DNA of 64,000 nucleotides from assembly GCA_041441455.1 (NCBI GenBank), contig JASDTB010000038.1, positions 1 to 64,000 on the forward strand, written 5' to 3'. The stretch comes from JAFIHK01 sp041441455. GTDB taxonomy: Bacteria; Bacteroidota; Bacteroidia; Bacteroidales; UBA932. A program made the position numbers and the translations under genes. Within the stretch, counting starts at the first letter, position 1. Every line of letters starts with the position of its first letter. Below are positions 33,039 through 41,909 of the stretch, piece by piece. The notes beneath the pieces were generated by a model. It did no database searches. It saw only the letters and a program-made list of their open reading frames with translations, and was not told the origin of the DNA.

Positions 33039-36000
33039 TTGACTAAATCAAAATCTTGTCTATGAGGCAAGTGTGGATTTTTAGGATAAATTCTTGCTGC
33101 AACATTATACAAACCAGCTGTCTCTGGTTTTATGTTACATGTATATTTTGCTACTGAGTTTTCAATGCTAACAGGAACAAAGTCAAATCTCTCTTTGATT
33201 ACCATTCTGTTATCATTATTTTGTTCCGCTATCAAGATCTCAACTCCAATATCTTCTGGAGATAGTTCACCTAGATATAGTTCAACTTCTGCTGTGTAGT
33301 CATTTCCAAGTACCATCTCGGATTTTGCATTATCGAGTTTGATATACGAACGAACTTCGATTAATGGCCACTCTCTTCTAACTTTCTTCTTCCAAAATGC
33401 TAGTTCACGAGCCATAGCATAATCATTTTTAACTACGTTATGATGGCGAACAGACATTGGTTCATAATACTGAACTTGATAGTCGTTCAACATTCTGTTG
33501 GTAGTGAAATTAGCTGCAACATGGGCAATTGTATTCTTTATAATCTCAATCCACTCCGAAGATAGTCCGTTTGAATCTACATTATAGAATACAGGTGCGA
33601 TATCGTTTTCGAGCATGTTGTAGATTGTTGCTGCATCTAATTCGTCTTGGAACTCAGTGTCGGAGTATGTGTTGTTCATTGGTAATGCCCAACCAGCACC
33701 CTCTTTGTATCCCTCTACCCACCATCCGTCTAGTACAGAGAAGTGCATAACTCCATTCATTACTGCCTTTTCGCCGCTTGTTCCCGATGCTTCGAGTGGA
33801 CGAGTTGGAGTATTCATCCAAATATCAACTCCTTGAACCATTTTTCGTGCAATGGTCATATCATATCCTGGGATGAACACAATCTTTCCAATAAACTCAG
33901 GCATCAATGAAACTTCAACAATCCTCTTGATTAACTCTTGTCCGGCTTTATCTGCTGGGTGAGCCTTACCTGCAAACAGGAACTGTACAGGCATTTCTGG
34001 ATTGTTTACAATTTGGTTCAGACGGTCTAGGTTTTTGAAAAGCAGATGTGCTCTTTTATATGTTGCAAAGCGTCTTGCAAATCCGATTGTTAAGATATCG
34101 TCGCGAAGTGCCTCTTTGATTGCTACAATGTGATGAGGAGCATAGTGTGTGGTAGCTTCTGGATCGGAGAGAGACTCTTTAACTGCCTCAATAAGTTTAG
34201 TTCTTAATTTACTACGAACTGCCCAAATTCTCTCGTCTTCAACATCATAAATCCCTTGAAAACATTTTTTATCATAGTGATGCGAAGCAAAGTCAGCTCC
34301 AAACACCTCTGAATGAATCTCTTTCCATTCTGGTGCTGTCCATGTTGGATAGTGGACACCGTTAGTTACATAACTTACGTTTAGCTCTTCTGGTAAATAA
34401 CCAGGCCACATTGGAGCTAAAATGTCTTGGCTAACTTTACCATGTAACCAGCTAACACCATTGATCTCCTGCGACATATTTGCAGCAAGAATACTCATTG
34501 AGAATTTCTCTTCTGGATCGTTGGCATGGATCTTTCCTAATGCCATCATTCCCTCCCAAGTAATCTTTAGTCTATTTGGATAGTGAGACATATATCCTCT
34601 GAGTAGATCTTCGGAGAATGAGTCGTGACCAGCTGGAACAGGTGTGTGTGTTGTAAATAGAGAAGATGATCTAACAGCCTCTACTGCCTCTCCAAATGTT
34701 AGATTCTCCTCTGCAATATACTCTCTAAGTCTCTCTAAACCAATAAACGCAGCGTGTCCTTCGTTGCAATGATAAATTTCTGCCTCTTTTTTAAGAGTTC
34801 TCAAAGCACGAATACCTCCGATTCCCAATAGCAGTTCTTGTTTTAGTCTGTTTTCCCAGTCTCCTCCATAAAGATGGTGTGTTACTGCTCTATCTTCTGG
34901 TAAGTTATCTTCGAAATCGGTATCCATCAGAATCAATTCTGTGCGTCCGATATCTACTCTCCAAAGGCGAGCATACATGTTTCTGCCTGGAAGAGCGATA
35001 CTTATTGTTACCCAATTTCCCTCTTCATCTCTAACTGGAGTTACAGGTATCTTCATGAAATCTTGTGCATCATATTGAGCAACTTGATCTCCATGTGAAG
35101 AGAGTTTTTGTGTAAAGTAGCCATATCTGTAAAGTAGTCCAACACCAGTGATTGGAACCATTTTGTCACTTGACTCTTTTAAATAATCACCAGCAAGGAT
35201 TCCCAAACCGCCAGAATAGATCTTTAATGATTTATCTAAGCCGTATTCCATACTAAAGTAAGCTACTTTAGGCCCTTGCATTTTATCTTTTTCAGACATA
35301 TAAGTCTCAAAACTTGCGTATACAGAATCAAGTTTCCTTAAGAAGTCGTTGTTAGCCTCGAGCTCTTGATATCTCTTTAGACTGATTTTATCGAGCATAA
35401 GAATTGGATTTCCTTTGCTCTCTTCCCATAATTTATGATCAATTGATTCGAATAGTTCTATAGCTTCTTGGTTCCAGCACCACCAAAGGTTTTTTGACAA
35501 TGTGTCAAGATGCTGAAGCCTCTGCGGCAATTGTTTGCTGATTAGTACTCTTGCCCAGTTTGGCTTGTTAATATCTTTGATATTGCTGATGTGCTCTTTA
35601 TCTTCCAGTATCACTTTTAAATCTCCTTTTTGTTGTACAATTTTACGAATTGCGGAATCGTATGCCTGCCTGTAATAAATTATCAGGTTGTCCCAGAGTG
35701 CAATCTTAGATACCTCTCTGGCGTTTTGCTTGTAGATGTTTCTTTTTTGTTCGTCTAGTTTCGAAATTTCAATGATTTTTGAAACGATAGATGAAACTAC
35801 GCGGCCATAATTGTCTTCATCTCTTTCAACTACCTCAGCGGCAGGATGGTCGGTGGTGCAGTGCGTTTGTATCCAGCTGCCAAAACCCGCAAGCGAAGTT
35901 GTTACGGTAGGCACGGCAAAGGCAAGACTTTCGAGAGGTGTATAGCCCCATGGCTCATAATAAGATGGGAACACAGAAAGATCCAGCCCGGTGAGAAGAC

Positions 36001-37261
36001 GGTAGTATGTCATATTAAAGACACCGTCATTTCCGTTAAGATAGCTTGGTACAAAGAAGACTTTTACCTTGTCTCCCTCCTTGTTGAAAAGATTTAACTC
36101 TTTTAACCTGTTGTTTATTCTGTCGTAATCTGCTTCGTGCAGATAATGAGTTGAGTTTGTCTTGTAATTTGAACCATTTTTTAGCTTATTCAGAAGCTCT
36201 TTGTCAGGTCCATTATGTCCTGCAGGTATAAACAGGAATGCAAGTACCTCTCTTTCGAGACGGTTACTATTCTTGAGATCGGCTAAAGAGTCCAAGAACA
36301 CATCTATACCTTTATTCTTATATTCATAACGGCCACCTGTGCCGATTATAAGAGCATTCTCAGATACTTTTGTTCCTGACATTACAGCTGCCATATTGAT
36401 CATGGCTGCTCTTGCCTCTCTTTCATCAGATTTTAAATCGGCACCATCTGGGATAAAATTCTCCTCAAAACCATTTGGGGTAATTATATCCACATCTTTG
36501 CCAATAAGATATTTACATTCATTAGCGGTAATTTCGCTAACTGTTGTAAAGACGTCGGAATTCAAAGCTGAGACCTTCTCCAATGAGTGTTTTGCCATTA
36601 CATTGAACTCTCTTGCTTTGTCATCAGATTTATACTCTTGCAGTTTACCATAAAGCGGTAAATTATTTCCTGCAAGACATCTTCCTATTACAGTTGCGTG
36701 AGTTGTAAATACCTTTCCTACAGGTACTTTTTTGTCTTTAAGATACAATAATCCAGATCCAGTCATCCATTCATGGAATTGAACAACTGATTTTTTTCCT
36801 GGAGCAACATTGTAATGAATAAAACTTTCGATGACCTTTCCAGCTGCATAGCCGAAAAGTACTGACTCTACATAGTCCCATTGACCACTCAAAGAGTCTA
36901 GTGTGAATTTTTTCCAGAAATCGGTAAGGATCTCATCTTTCTTTGAGATAAAGTTGCTGAAATCGACGAGGATTGCAATTGGCTCTCCTACAACATTCCA
37001 TCTTCCAACCCTTACCCTTAGCCCCTCTTCGGATGCCCTACCTCTCCAAGTCCTGAATAAGGTATGATCTTCTGTGAATTCTGGATTCTGGGCGGTATCG
37101 CGCCAGACATCGGGGCCTATTAAAATATGTCGGTTTTCAAGATCTTTTGCAAGATTCAGTGCCTTTGTGGCAACTACGGTGTGAATCCCACCGATCTTGT
37201 TGCAAACCTCCCAGCTTACTTCGAACAAATAGTCGGGTTGTTGAATTTTGTTTACAGACAT
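33029..37261 (-). CDS. glycogen synthase (GT3-like) - alpha-glucan phosphorylase (GT35) fusion
   Basis: A 1,410-residue fusion. Residues about 1-560 resemble animal/fungal glycogen synthase: FEVSWEVCNKIGGIHTVVAT at the start and PSYYEPWGYTPLESLAFAVP later, with acceptor-site EPWGYTPLE. Residues about 575-660 match the DUF3417 lead-in of bacterial alpha-glucan phosphorylases (RLQHLDTLSKNLWWCWNQEA). Residues about 660-1280 are the GT35 phosphorylase, with CNEGHAAF and the pyridoxal-phosphate region LEASGTSGEKAVMNG and LDGWWVEGY. One polypeptide would both add glucose and release it as glucose-1-phosphate. This fusion is known in Bacteroidota. It lies centrally in a glycogen gene cluster. Confidence 0.9.
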   Translation of the reverse strand: MSVNKIQQPDYLFEVSWEVCNKIGGIHTVVATKALNLAKDLENRHILIGPDVWRDTAQNPEFTEDHTLFRTWRGRASEEGLRVRVGRWNVVGEPIAILVDFSNFISKKDEILTDFWKKFTLDSLSGQWDYVESVLFGYAAGKVIESFIHYNVAPGKKSVVQFHEWMTGSGLLYLKDKKVPVGKVFTTHATVIGRCLAGNNLPLYGKLQEYKSDDKAREFNVMAKHSLEKVSALNSDVFTTVSEITANECKYLIGKDVDIITPNGFEENFIPDGADLKSDEREARAAMINMAAVMSGTKVSENALIIGTGGRYEYKNKGIDVFLDSLADLKNSNRLEREVLAFLFIPAGHNGPDKELLNKLKNGSNYKTNSTHYLHEADYDRINNRLKELNLFNKEGDKVKVFFVPSYLNGNDGVFNMTYYRLLTGLDLSVFPSYYEPWGYTPLESLAFAVPTVTTSLAGFGSWIQTHCTTDHPAAEVVERDEDNYGRVVSSIVSKIIEISKLDEQKRNIYKQNAREVSKIALWDNLIIYYRQAYDSAIRKIVQQKGDLKVILEDKEHISNIKDINKPNWARVLISKQLPQRLQHLDTLSKNLWWCWNQEAIELFESIDHKLWEESKGNPILMLDKISLKRYQELEANNDFLRKLDSVYASFETYMSEKDKMQGPKVAYFSMEYGLDKSLKIYSGGLGILAGDYLKESSDKMVPITGVGLLYRYGYFTQKLSSHGDQVAQYDAQDFMKIPVTPVRDEEGNWVTISIALPGRNMYARLWRVDIGRTELILMDTDFEDNLPEDRAVTHHLYGGDWENRLKQELLLGIGGIRALRTLKKEAEIYHCNEGHAAFIGLERLREYIAEENLTFGEAVEAVRSSSLFTTHTPVPAGHDSFSEDLLRGYMSHYPNRLKITWEGMMALGKIHANDPEEKFSMSILAANMSQEINGVSWLHGKVSQDILAPMWPGYLPEELNVSYVTNGVHYPTWTAPEWKEIHSEVFGADFASHHYDKKCFQGIYDVEDERIWAVRSKLRTKLIEAVKESLSDPEATTHYAPHHIVAIKEALRDDILTIGFARRFATYKRAHLLFKNLDRLNQIVNNPEMPVQFLFAGKAHPADKAGQELIKRIVEVSLMPEFIGKIVFIPGYDMTIARKMVQGVDIWMNTPTRPLEASGTSGEKAVMNGVMHFSVLDGWWVEGYKEGAGWALPMNNTYSDTEFQDELDAATIYNMLENDIAPVFYNVDSNGLSSEWIEIIKNTIAHVAANFTTNRMLNDYQVQYYEPMSVRHHNVVKNDYAMARELAFWKKKVRREWPLIEVRSYIKLDNAKSEMVLGNDYTAEVELYLGELSPEDIGVEILIAEQNNDNRMVIKERFDFVPVSIENSVAKYTCNIKPETAGLYNVAARIYPKNPHLPHRQDFDLVKWL

Positions 37262-37302
37262 AGGTTTTTTGCTATTTTTAATTACTTTGCTGCCTGTAAA
37301 AA

Positions 37303-38631
37303 CTACTTCTTAGTATCTCTCTTTTTCAATTGATTTACAGGCTTTTTACTACTACTTTCGGCTGCTTTCCTTTTCTCCTTTTTTTCGTCGTTTTTTTGGT
37401 TTTCGGTCGCAATATTAATAATACTTTTTAAATTATTGCTATTTTCTCCCCTTTCTACTCTAATCATAAAATCACTTAAAACATTCATATAATTTATAAA
37501 TGCTTCATATGGAGTATCGTATGGGTTAAAATATTTATGTACCGCACCATCAGAGAAAAATTTTGTGCACATGTAATAAAAATGGTCACTCTCCTGAAGT
37601 CGGCGGAAATCCGAGAGTAGAGTCTTATCATTTGAGCTATTTACCTTATTTTCTACAGAGTATAGCTTATTGAATGCCTCATTTTGAAGTTCATTTCCCA
37701 ACCAGGCACTTGTATCTCGCTCTTCATCTGCCCAAGAAATTGCATAAGGGACGTGAAGTGGTGCAACTGGCTGGTGTTTTGCAACTACTTGCGAAGGGGT
37801 TAGAAACTCAAATTCAGTATTATTTATGATTGATTGAGGTAGATGTTTCATGAATTCAAAGATTCCAGTTGTAGCACTTTGGTGCTCTCCAAATGTCTCG
37901 TAATCCATAAATAGATTAACGATTTCATCTTTTTCAAGTGCTTGTGAAATCCACGTTGTATATTTTTCGGAACTTAATGGCCAATGTGCCCAACTTTTAT
38001 CTGAAAAACGGAAAGCAATATCATCACTAAGTGTAAAGTTCTTCAAAAGAAGTTTAAGCCTAGGATTAATTGCATTTGTATACAGATAGTTAGGACTTTT
38101 CCATCCTAATATATGCTTAGCTCCCTCTGTCAACATTCCCAAATAGCCCATATCTGCTACCATTGCCCCTATTTCGTCGGAATAGATGAGCTCTGTATTT
38201 CTGAAAACCTTTGGTTTTAATCCAAAGAGGCGTTCTATTGTATCGTTATGCATCTTTACCTGTGCTTTGAACTCATTTGGAGAGACAAGCGATGCAAGTG
38301 AATGTGCGCATGTCTCAGCTAAAAATTCAACACAACCTGTATCTGCAAGTTTTTTAAATGAGTCTATAACCTCAGGATAGTATCTTTCAAATTGATCTAA
38401 AGCTACTTTCGAGATAGAGTATGAAATTCTGAAAGCACCTTTATGCTTTTCGATCAGGTCGAGCATGAGCCTATTTGCTGGAAGATAACATTTGTCGGCA
38501 ACTCTTCTTAGAATTGTCTTATTGGCAAAGTCATCGTAGTAATAAGACTCTTTTCCGATATCAAAAAACCTGTACTGCCTCAGTCTGTCGGGCTGATGTA
38601 CCTGAAAATAGAAACAAATTGTCTTCTTCAT
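37303..38631 (-). CDS. glycoside hydrolase family 57 alpha-amylase-like enzyme
   Basis: A 442-residue GH57 protein. The family blocks are visible: HQPDRL at the start, AHSLASLVSP, RNTELIYSDEIG carrying the nucleophile Glu region, and FMDYETFGEHQSAT carrying the acid/base Asp. It acts on alpha-glucans, as an amylase or 4-alpha-glucanotransferase. It has no signal peptide, so it works on intracellular glycogen. The C-terminal 40 residues are Lys/Glu-rich and probably disordered. It lies 10 bases after the GT4 gene and about 40 before the synthase/phosphorylase fusion. Confidence 0.9.
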   Translation of the reverse strand: MKKTICFYFQVHQPDRLRQYRFFDIGKESYYYDDFANKTILRRVADKCYLPANRLMLDLIEKHKGAFRISYSISKVALDQFERYYPEVIDSFKKLADTGCVEFLAETCAHSLASLVSPNEFKAQVKMHNDTIERLFGLKPKVFRNTELIYSDEIGAMVADMGYLGMLTEGAKHILGWKSPNYLYTNAINPRLKLLLKNFTLSDDIAFRFSDKSWAHWPLSSEKYTTWISQALEKDEIVNLFMDYETFGEHQSATTGIFEFMKHLPQSIINNTEFEFLTPSQVVAKHQPVAPLHVPYAISWADEERDTSAWLGNELQNEAFNKLYSVENKVNSSNDKTLLSDFRRLQESDHFYYMCTKFFSDGAVHKYFNPYDTPYEAFINYMNVLSDFMIRVERGENSNNLKSIINIATENQKNDEKKEKRKAAESSSKKPVNQLKKRDTKK

Positions 38632-38641
38632 AACTCAATCT

Positions 38642-39928
38642 TTACTTTCTTTTTACAGCTTTCGCGTATATGTTCTTAATTTGCAGTGCGGCATTATCCC
38701 ATTTAAGGGCATTAACTTCGTCTAACCCGCATCTTACTGCCATTTCGGAGATAGATGGATAGGCTAGCAAAGCGTAAATGGCGTCGGCCATTGCATCAAT
38801 ATCCCAAAAGTCAACTTTAATCGCATGGTGTAACACTTCGGCAACTCCAGACTGTTTTGAGATAATCGTAGGTACGTTTGCCCTCATAGCCTCTAATGGA
38901 GAGATACCAAATGGCTCAGAAACTGAAGGCATTACATAGACATCGGAGTGAGCAAACATCTTCTTTACGTCGTCGCCTCTGAGGAATCCTGTAAAGTGGA
39001 ATCGGTCTGCAATTCCTAATCTCGCTACCCGTCTTATAGACTTATTGAGAAGGTCTCCGCTTCCTGCCATCACAAATCGCGCATTAGGGTAGCGTTTCAA
39101 TACTTTGGCAGCAGCTTCAATAAAATATTCAGGACCTTTTTGGAAGGTAATCCTTCCAAGAAAAGTCACAATTTTGTCTTTAGTTCCTCTATCGACATTC
39201 AGCTCTTTGAATCCGTCAAAATCTACGGCATTATGCACTGTCACAACTTTAGAGGGGCTGATACCATATTTTGTGATTACGATATTTCTTGTCAGATTAC
39301 TTACTGCCACTACTACATCTGCCTCTTTCATTCCCATCTTCTCTATATCGTACACCTCTGTATTTACGTTTTCTCCACTCCTATCAAACTCAGTAGCATG
39401 TACATGGACTACTAATGGTTTCCCTGTCAATCTTTTGGCAGCAATACCAGCAAGATAGGTCAACCAGTCGTGTGCATGGATGACTTCGAAATTGTGTCTA
39501 AGAGCAATCTCTCCCGCAACCATTGCATAACGCACCACCTCCTCCATGAGGTTTTTACCGTACTTGCCAGAAAACTGAAATTTTTGTCCAAAATGCATTT
39601 TGTAATCAGTAATCTGCCCCTTCATATTTTGCTCCACCATGTCGGTAAAAAGCTCTGGATCAACGTATGGAACAAGATTTGCCCCTATTCTGAGAAATTG
39701 TACTTTATCTAAAAACTCTTTAACATTTTTACAACTCTCAGAAACAGCAACATCACTTGCATTAATGATTTCAGCAGCACTTTTATCTTCGTCACCCGAT
39801 GCAGAAGGCATTACAAACAGTACTTCAACTCCTTGGTTTGCCAACCCTTTTGTAAGTCCATAGCAAGCCGTTCCCAGTCCTCCAGAGATATGCGGAGGGA
39901 ATTCCCATCCAAACATCAATACCTTCAT
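38642..39928 (-). CDS. GT4-family glycogen/starch synthase-like glycosyltransferase
   Basis: A 428-residue GT-B glycosyltransferase. The N-terminal domain begins MKVLMFGWEFPPHISGGLG, with the Gly-Gly-Leu-Gly donor loop typical of starch and glycogen synthases. The C-terminal domain has VTFLGRITFQKGPEYFIEAA, FVMAGSGDLL and the E-x7-E motif PSVSEPFGISPLEAMRANVP. It probably elongates alpha-1,4-glucan from a nucleotide sugar, giving the cluster a second synthase besides the GT3-like one. It overlaps the debranching-enzyme gene by 4 bases (ATGA). Confidence 0.85.
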   Translation of the reverse strand: MKVLMFGWEFPPHISGGLGTACYGLTKGLANQGVEVLFVMPSASGDEDKSAAEIINASDVAVSESCKNVKEFLDKVQFLRIGANLVPYVDPELFTDMVEQNMKGQITDYKMHFGQKFQFSGKYGKNLMEEVVRYAMVAGEIALRHNFEVIHAHDWLTYLAGIAAKRLTGKPLVVHVHATEFDRSGENVNTEVYDIEKMGMKEADVVVAVSNLTRNIVITKYGISPSKVVTVHNAVDFDGFKELNVDRGTKDKIVTFLGRITFQKGPEYFIEAAAKVLKRYPNARFVMAGSGDLLNKSIRRVARLGIADRFHFTGFLRGDDVKKMFAHSDVYVMPSVSEPFGISPLEAMRANVPTIISKQSGVAEVLHHAIKVDFWDIDAMADAIYALLAYPSISEMAVRCGLDEVNALKWDNAALQIKNIYAKAVKRK

Positions 39929-41856
39929 AGCACCAAGTTTTTATATTGTTCAATTAATTTTATTGATCTTAGGATCTCTGCCACACTATTTGAATATGAT
40001 GGGCAACCATGTGGCTGATATGGTGGATCTCCATCGTAAACCTCAGAGATAGAACCGATACAATGGACATTCATATCCTCTTCGAATGCTTGTACCAACT
40101 CTTCTGCCTTTCTTATAAAACTCTTTCCATAGAGCTTTAATGATGCCTCAATGTAGAAGCCTAACAGCCAGACTCTCGTTGTGCCTTGATGGTATGCTAA
40201 ATCACGTGAAGTTTGGTCTCCATCATACTCCGATTTATAGCTAGGATTCATTGGTGATAATGTTCTTAGTCCACGAGATGTTAATAGCTCTTTGGTAACA
40301 TTCTGGAGAATTTTTGCTTTATGCTCATCCGATATTGGTGAGTAGTCGAATGCACATGTAAACATCTGATTAGGTCGGCAGAATCTGTTTTGACCCTCTG
40401 GACCTACATAATCAGCAAGACTCTCTTGCGATTCAATCCAAAAAGCTTTAGAGAAATTTTTCTCAACAGCTTTCTTTACCCATATCCAATTATTTACTGT
40501 CTTTGTATCTTCTGCAGACTCGGCAAGCTCTATAATAAAACAGATTGCGTTGTACCACAAAGAGTTTAGCTCTACCTGGTATCCTGCCCTCTCTGTAACT
40601 GGTTTTCCTCCCACATATGCATCCATCCAACTTAAAGCCTTACCAGGCTCTTCTGCCCAAAGCAACCCAGTTTCATGCATTGTTACTCTATTTCTTGAGC
40701 AATCGCAATACGAACCTAGAACTGCTTTCATAATATTTTTATATCTCTTCCACACTTCGGCACTGTTTCCACAGGCTTTTGCATATTGTTGAAGTGTCCA
40801 AAAGAACCATAATGACACATCGGGCTGAATTGTATCTCCTGTCAACTTATCTGCCTCATGTTTTACAATTGTATCTATAACAGCTCTAAAAGTGTCTAAA
40901 TCTCCATCTGCATAATAGGTTAATCCCGGAGCTGCAATCAATGTGTCGCGAAGGTTTTTGTCTAACCATGGGTAACCTGCATATATTGAGGTCTTACCCT
41001 CTCTCTCCATAATAAACTGTTTGGCAGTAATTTTAAGAGTATTCTCGTAACTATCGCGATGTCTGCGGGCAGACATGTGTTTCAAGAACTCTTGATTGAA
41101 CCTAGTGGGCTTCTCCTCATTGATAGAGGCTGAAAAAATAACTGTTTGCCCCTTTTTAAGAGGAAACTCGAAATATCCAGGGACGAAAAGATCCTCTTTA
41201 GACTCAAAGGCTCTCCGGCTCTCCTCTTTGTACTCTACATTGTAGTACCAATCTGGATTTGAAATGAATTCAGAATCGGTATTGAGTTGCAGACTCAGTT
41301 CTGGAAATCCTTGGTACATACAGAAGCTTCTCCCTTTGGCTACCTCTTTATATTTGGTGTTTGCCGATGTATTGGCTTTTGATAGGTTGTGTATGTTTCT
41401 AAAAGCAAGAAATGGCTTAAGCCTCATTATCGTTGGAGAGTGCGCCTCGAGTAGAGTGTATTGGATAAAAATCTGCTCTTTGTTATATGCCAATAACATA
41501 ACTTTTCGCAAAACCATTCCTCCGACTCTATATGTCAGAGCAACACATTTATCAACTTCGAAGTCTACAATGTACTTATGGCCTCTTGGTTCATAAATAT
41601 CACCATAGCGATGAATTCCAAGGTTGAACTCTTTTTGATGCTGAATAAGGGTCTCATCGAGAGACGAGAGTAAAACATGCTTTTCATCTCCAAATTGCTT
41701 TAAGGGAACAATCAGCAGACCATGATATTTTCTGGTATTGCAGCCTGAAATTGTTGTGTAGGTATAACCGCCGGCGTGGTTGCTTGCAAGAAACTCCCTT
41801 TTGAGGGAGTATTCCAAATTTACAAGCTCTGCCTTGTTAAACTTTAAGTAAGCCAT
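39925..41856 (-). CDS. glycogen debranching enzyme (amylo-alpha-1,6-glucosidase type)
   Basis: A 643-residue protein. Residues about 1-240 form the N-terminal debrancher domain: REFLASNHAGGYTYTTISGC, then RKYHGLLIVPLKQFGD. The C-terminal (alpha/alpha)6 barrel is the glucosidase part, with YAGYPWLDKNLRDTLIAAPG, DTIQPDVSLWFFWTLQQY, ETGLLWAEEPGKALSWMDA and YHQGTTRVWLLGFYIEA. It removes alpha-1,6 branch glucose residues in glycogen breakdown. Cytoplasmic, with no signal sequence. The stop overlaps the GT4 start and the gene lies 53 bases after glgB. Confidence 0.9.
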   Translation of the reverse strand: MAYLKFNKAELVNLEYSLKREFLASNHAGGYTYTTISGCNTRKYHGLLIVPLKQFGDEKHVLLSSLDETLIQHQKEFNLGIHRYGDIYEPRGHKYIVDFEVDKCVALTYRVGGMVLRKVMLLAYNKEQIFIQYTLLEAHSPTIMRLKPFLAFRNIHNLSKANTSANTKYKEVAKGRSFCMYQGFPELSLQLNTDSEFISNPDWYYNVEYKEESRRAFESKEDLFVPGYFEFPLKKGQTVIFSASINEEKPTRFNQEFLKHMSARRHRDSYENTLKITAKQFIMEREGKTSIYAGYPWLDKNLRDTLIAAPGLTYYADGDLDTFRAVIDTIVKHEADKLTGDTIQPDVSLWFFWTLQQYAKACGNSAEVWKRYKNIMKAVLGSYCDCSRNRVTMHETGLLWAEEPGKALSWMDAYVGGKPVTERAGYQVELNSLWYNAICFIIELAESAEDTKTVNNWIWVKKAVEKNFSKAFWIESQESLADYVGPEGQNRFCRPNQMFTCAFDYSPISDEHKAKILQNVTKELLTSRGLRTLSPMNPSYKSEYDGDQTSRDLAYHQGTTRVWLLGFYIEASLKLYGKSFIRKAEELVQAFEEDMNVHCIGSISEVYDGDPPYQPHGCPSYSNSVAEILRSIKLIEQYKNLVL

Positions 41857-41909
41857 ATTTTGAACTGTATTTATCGCAAGTTACGAAAAAATTGTTACAA
41901 TTTTGTTAA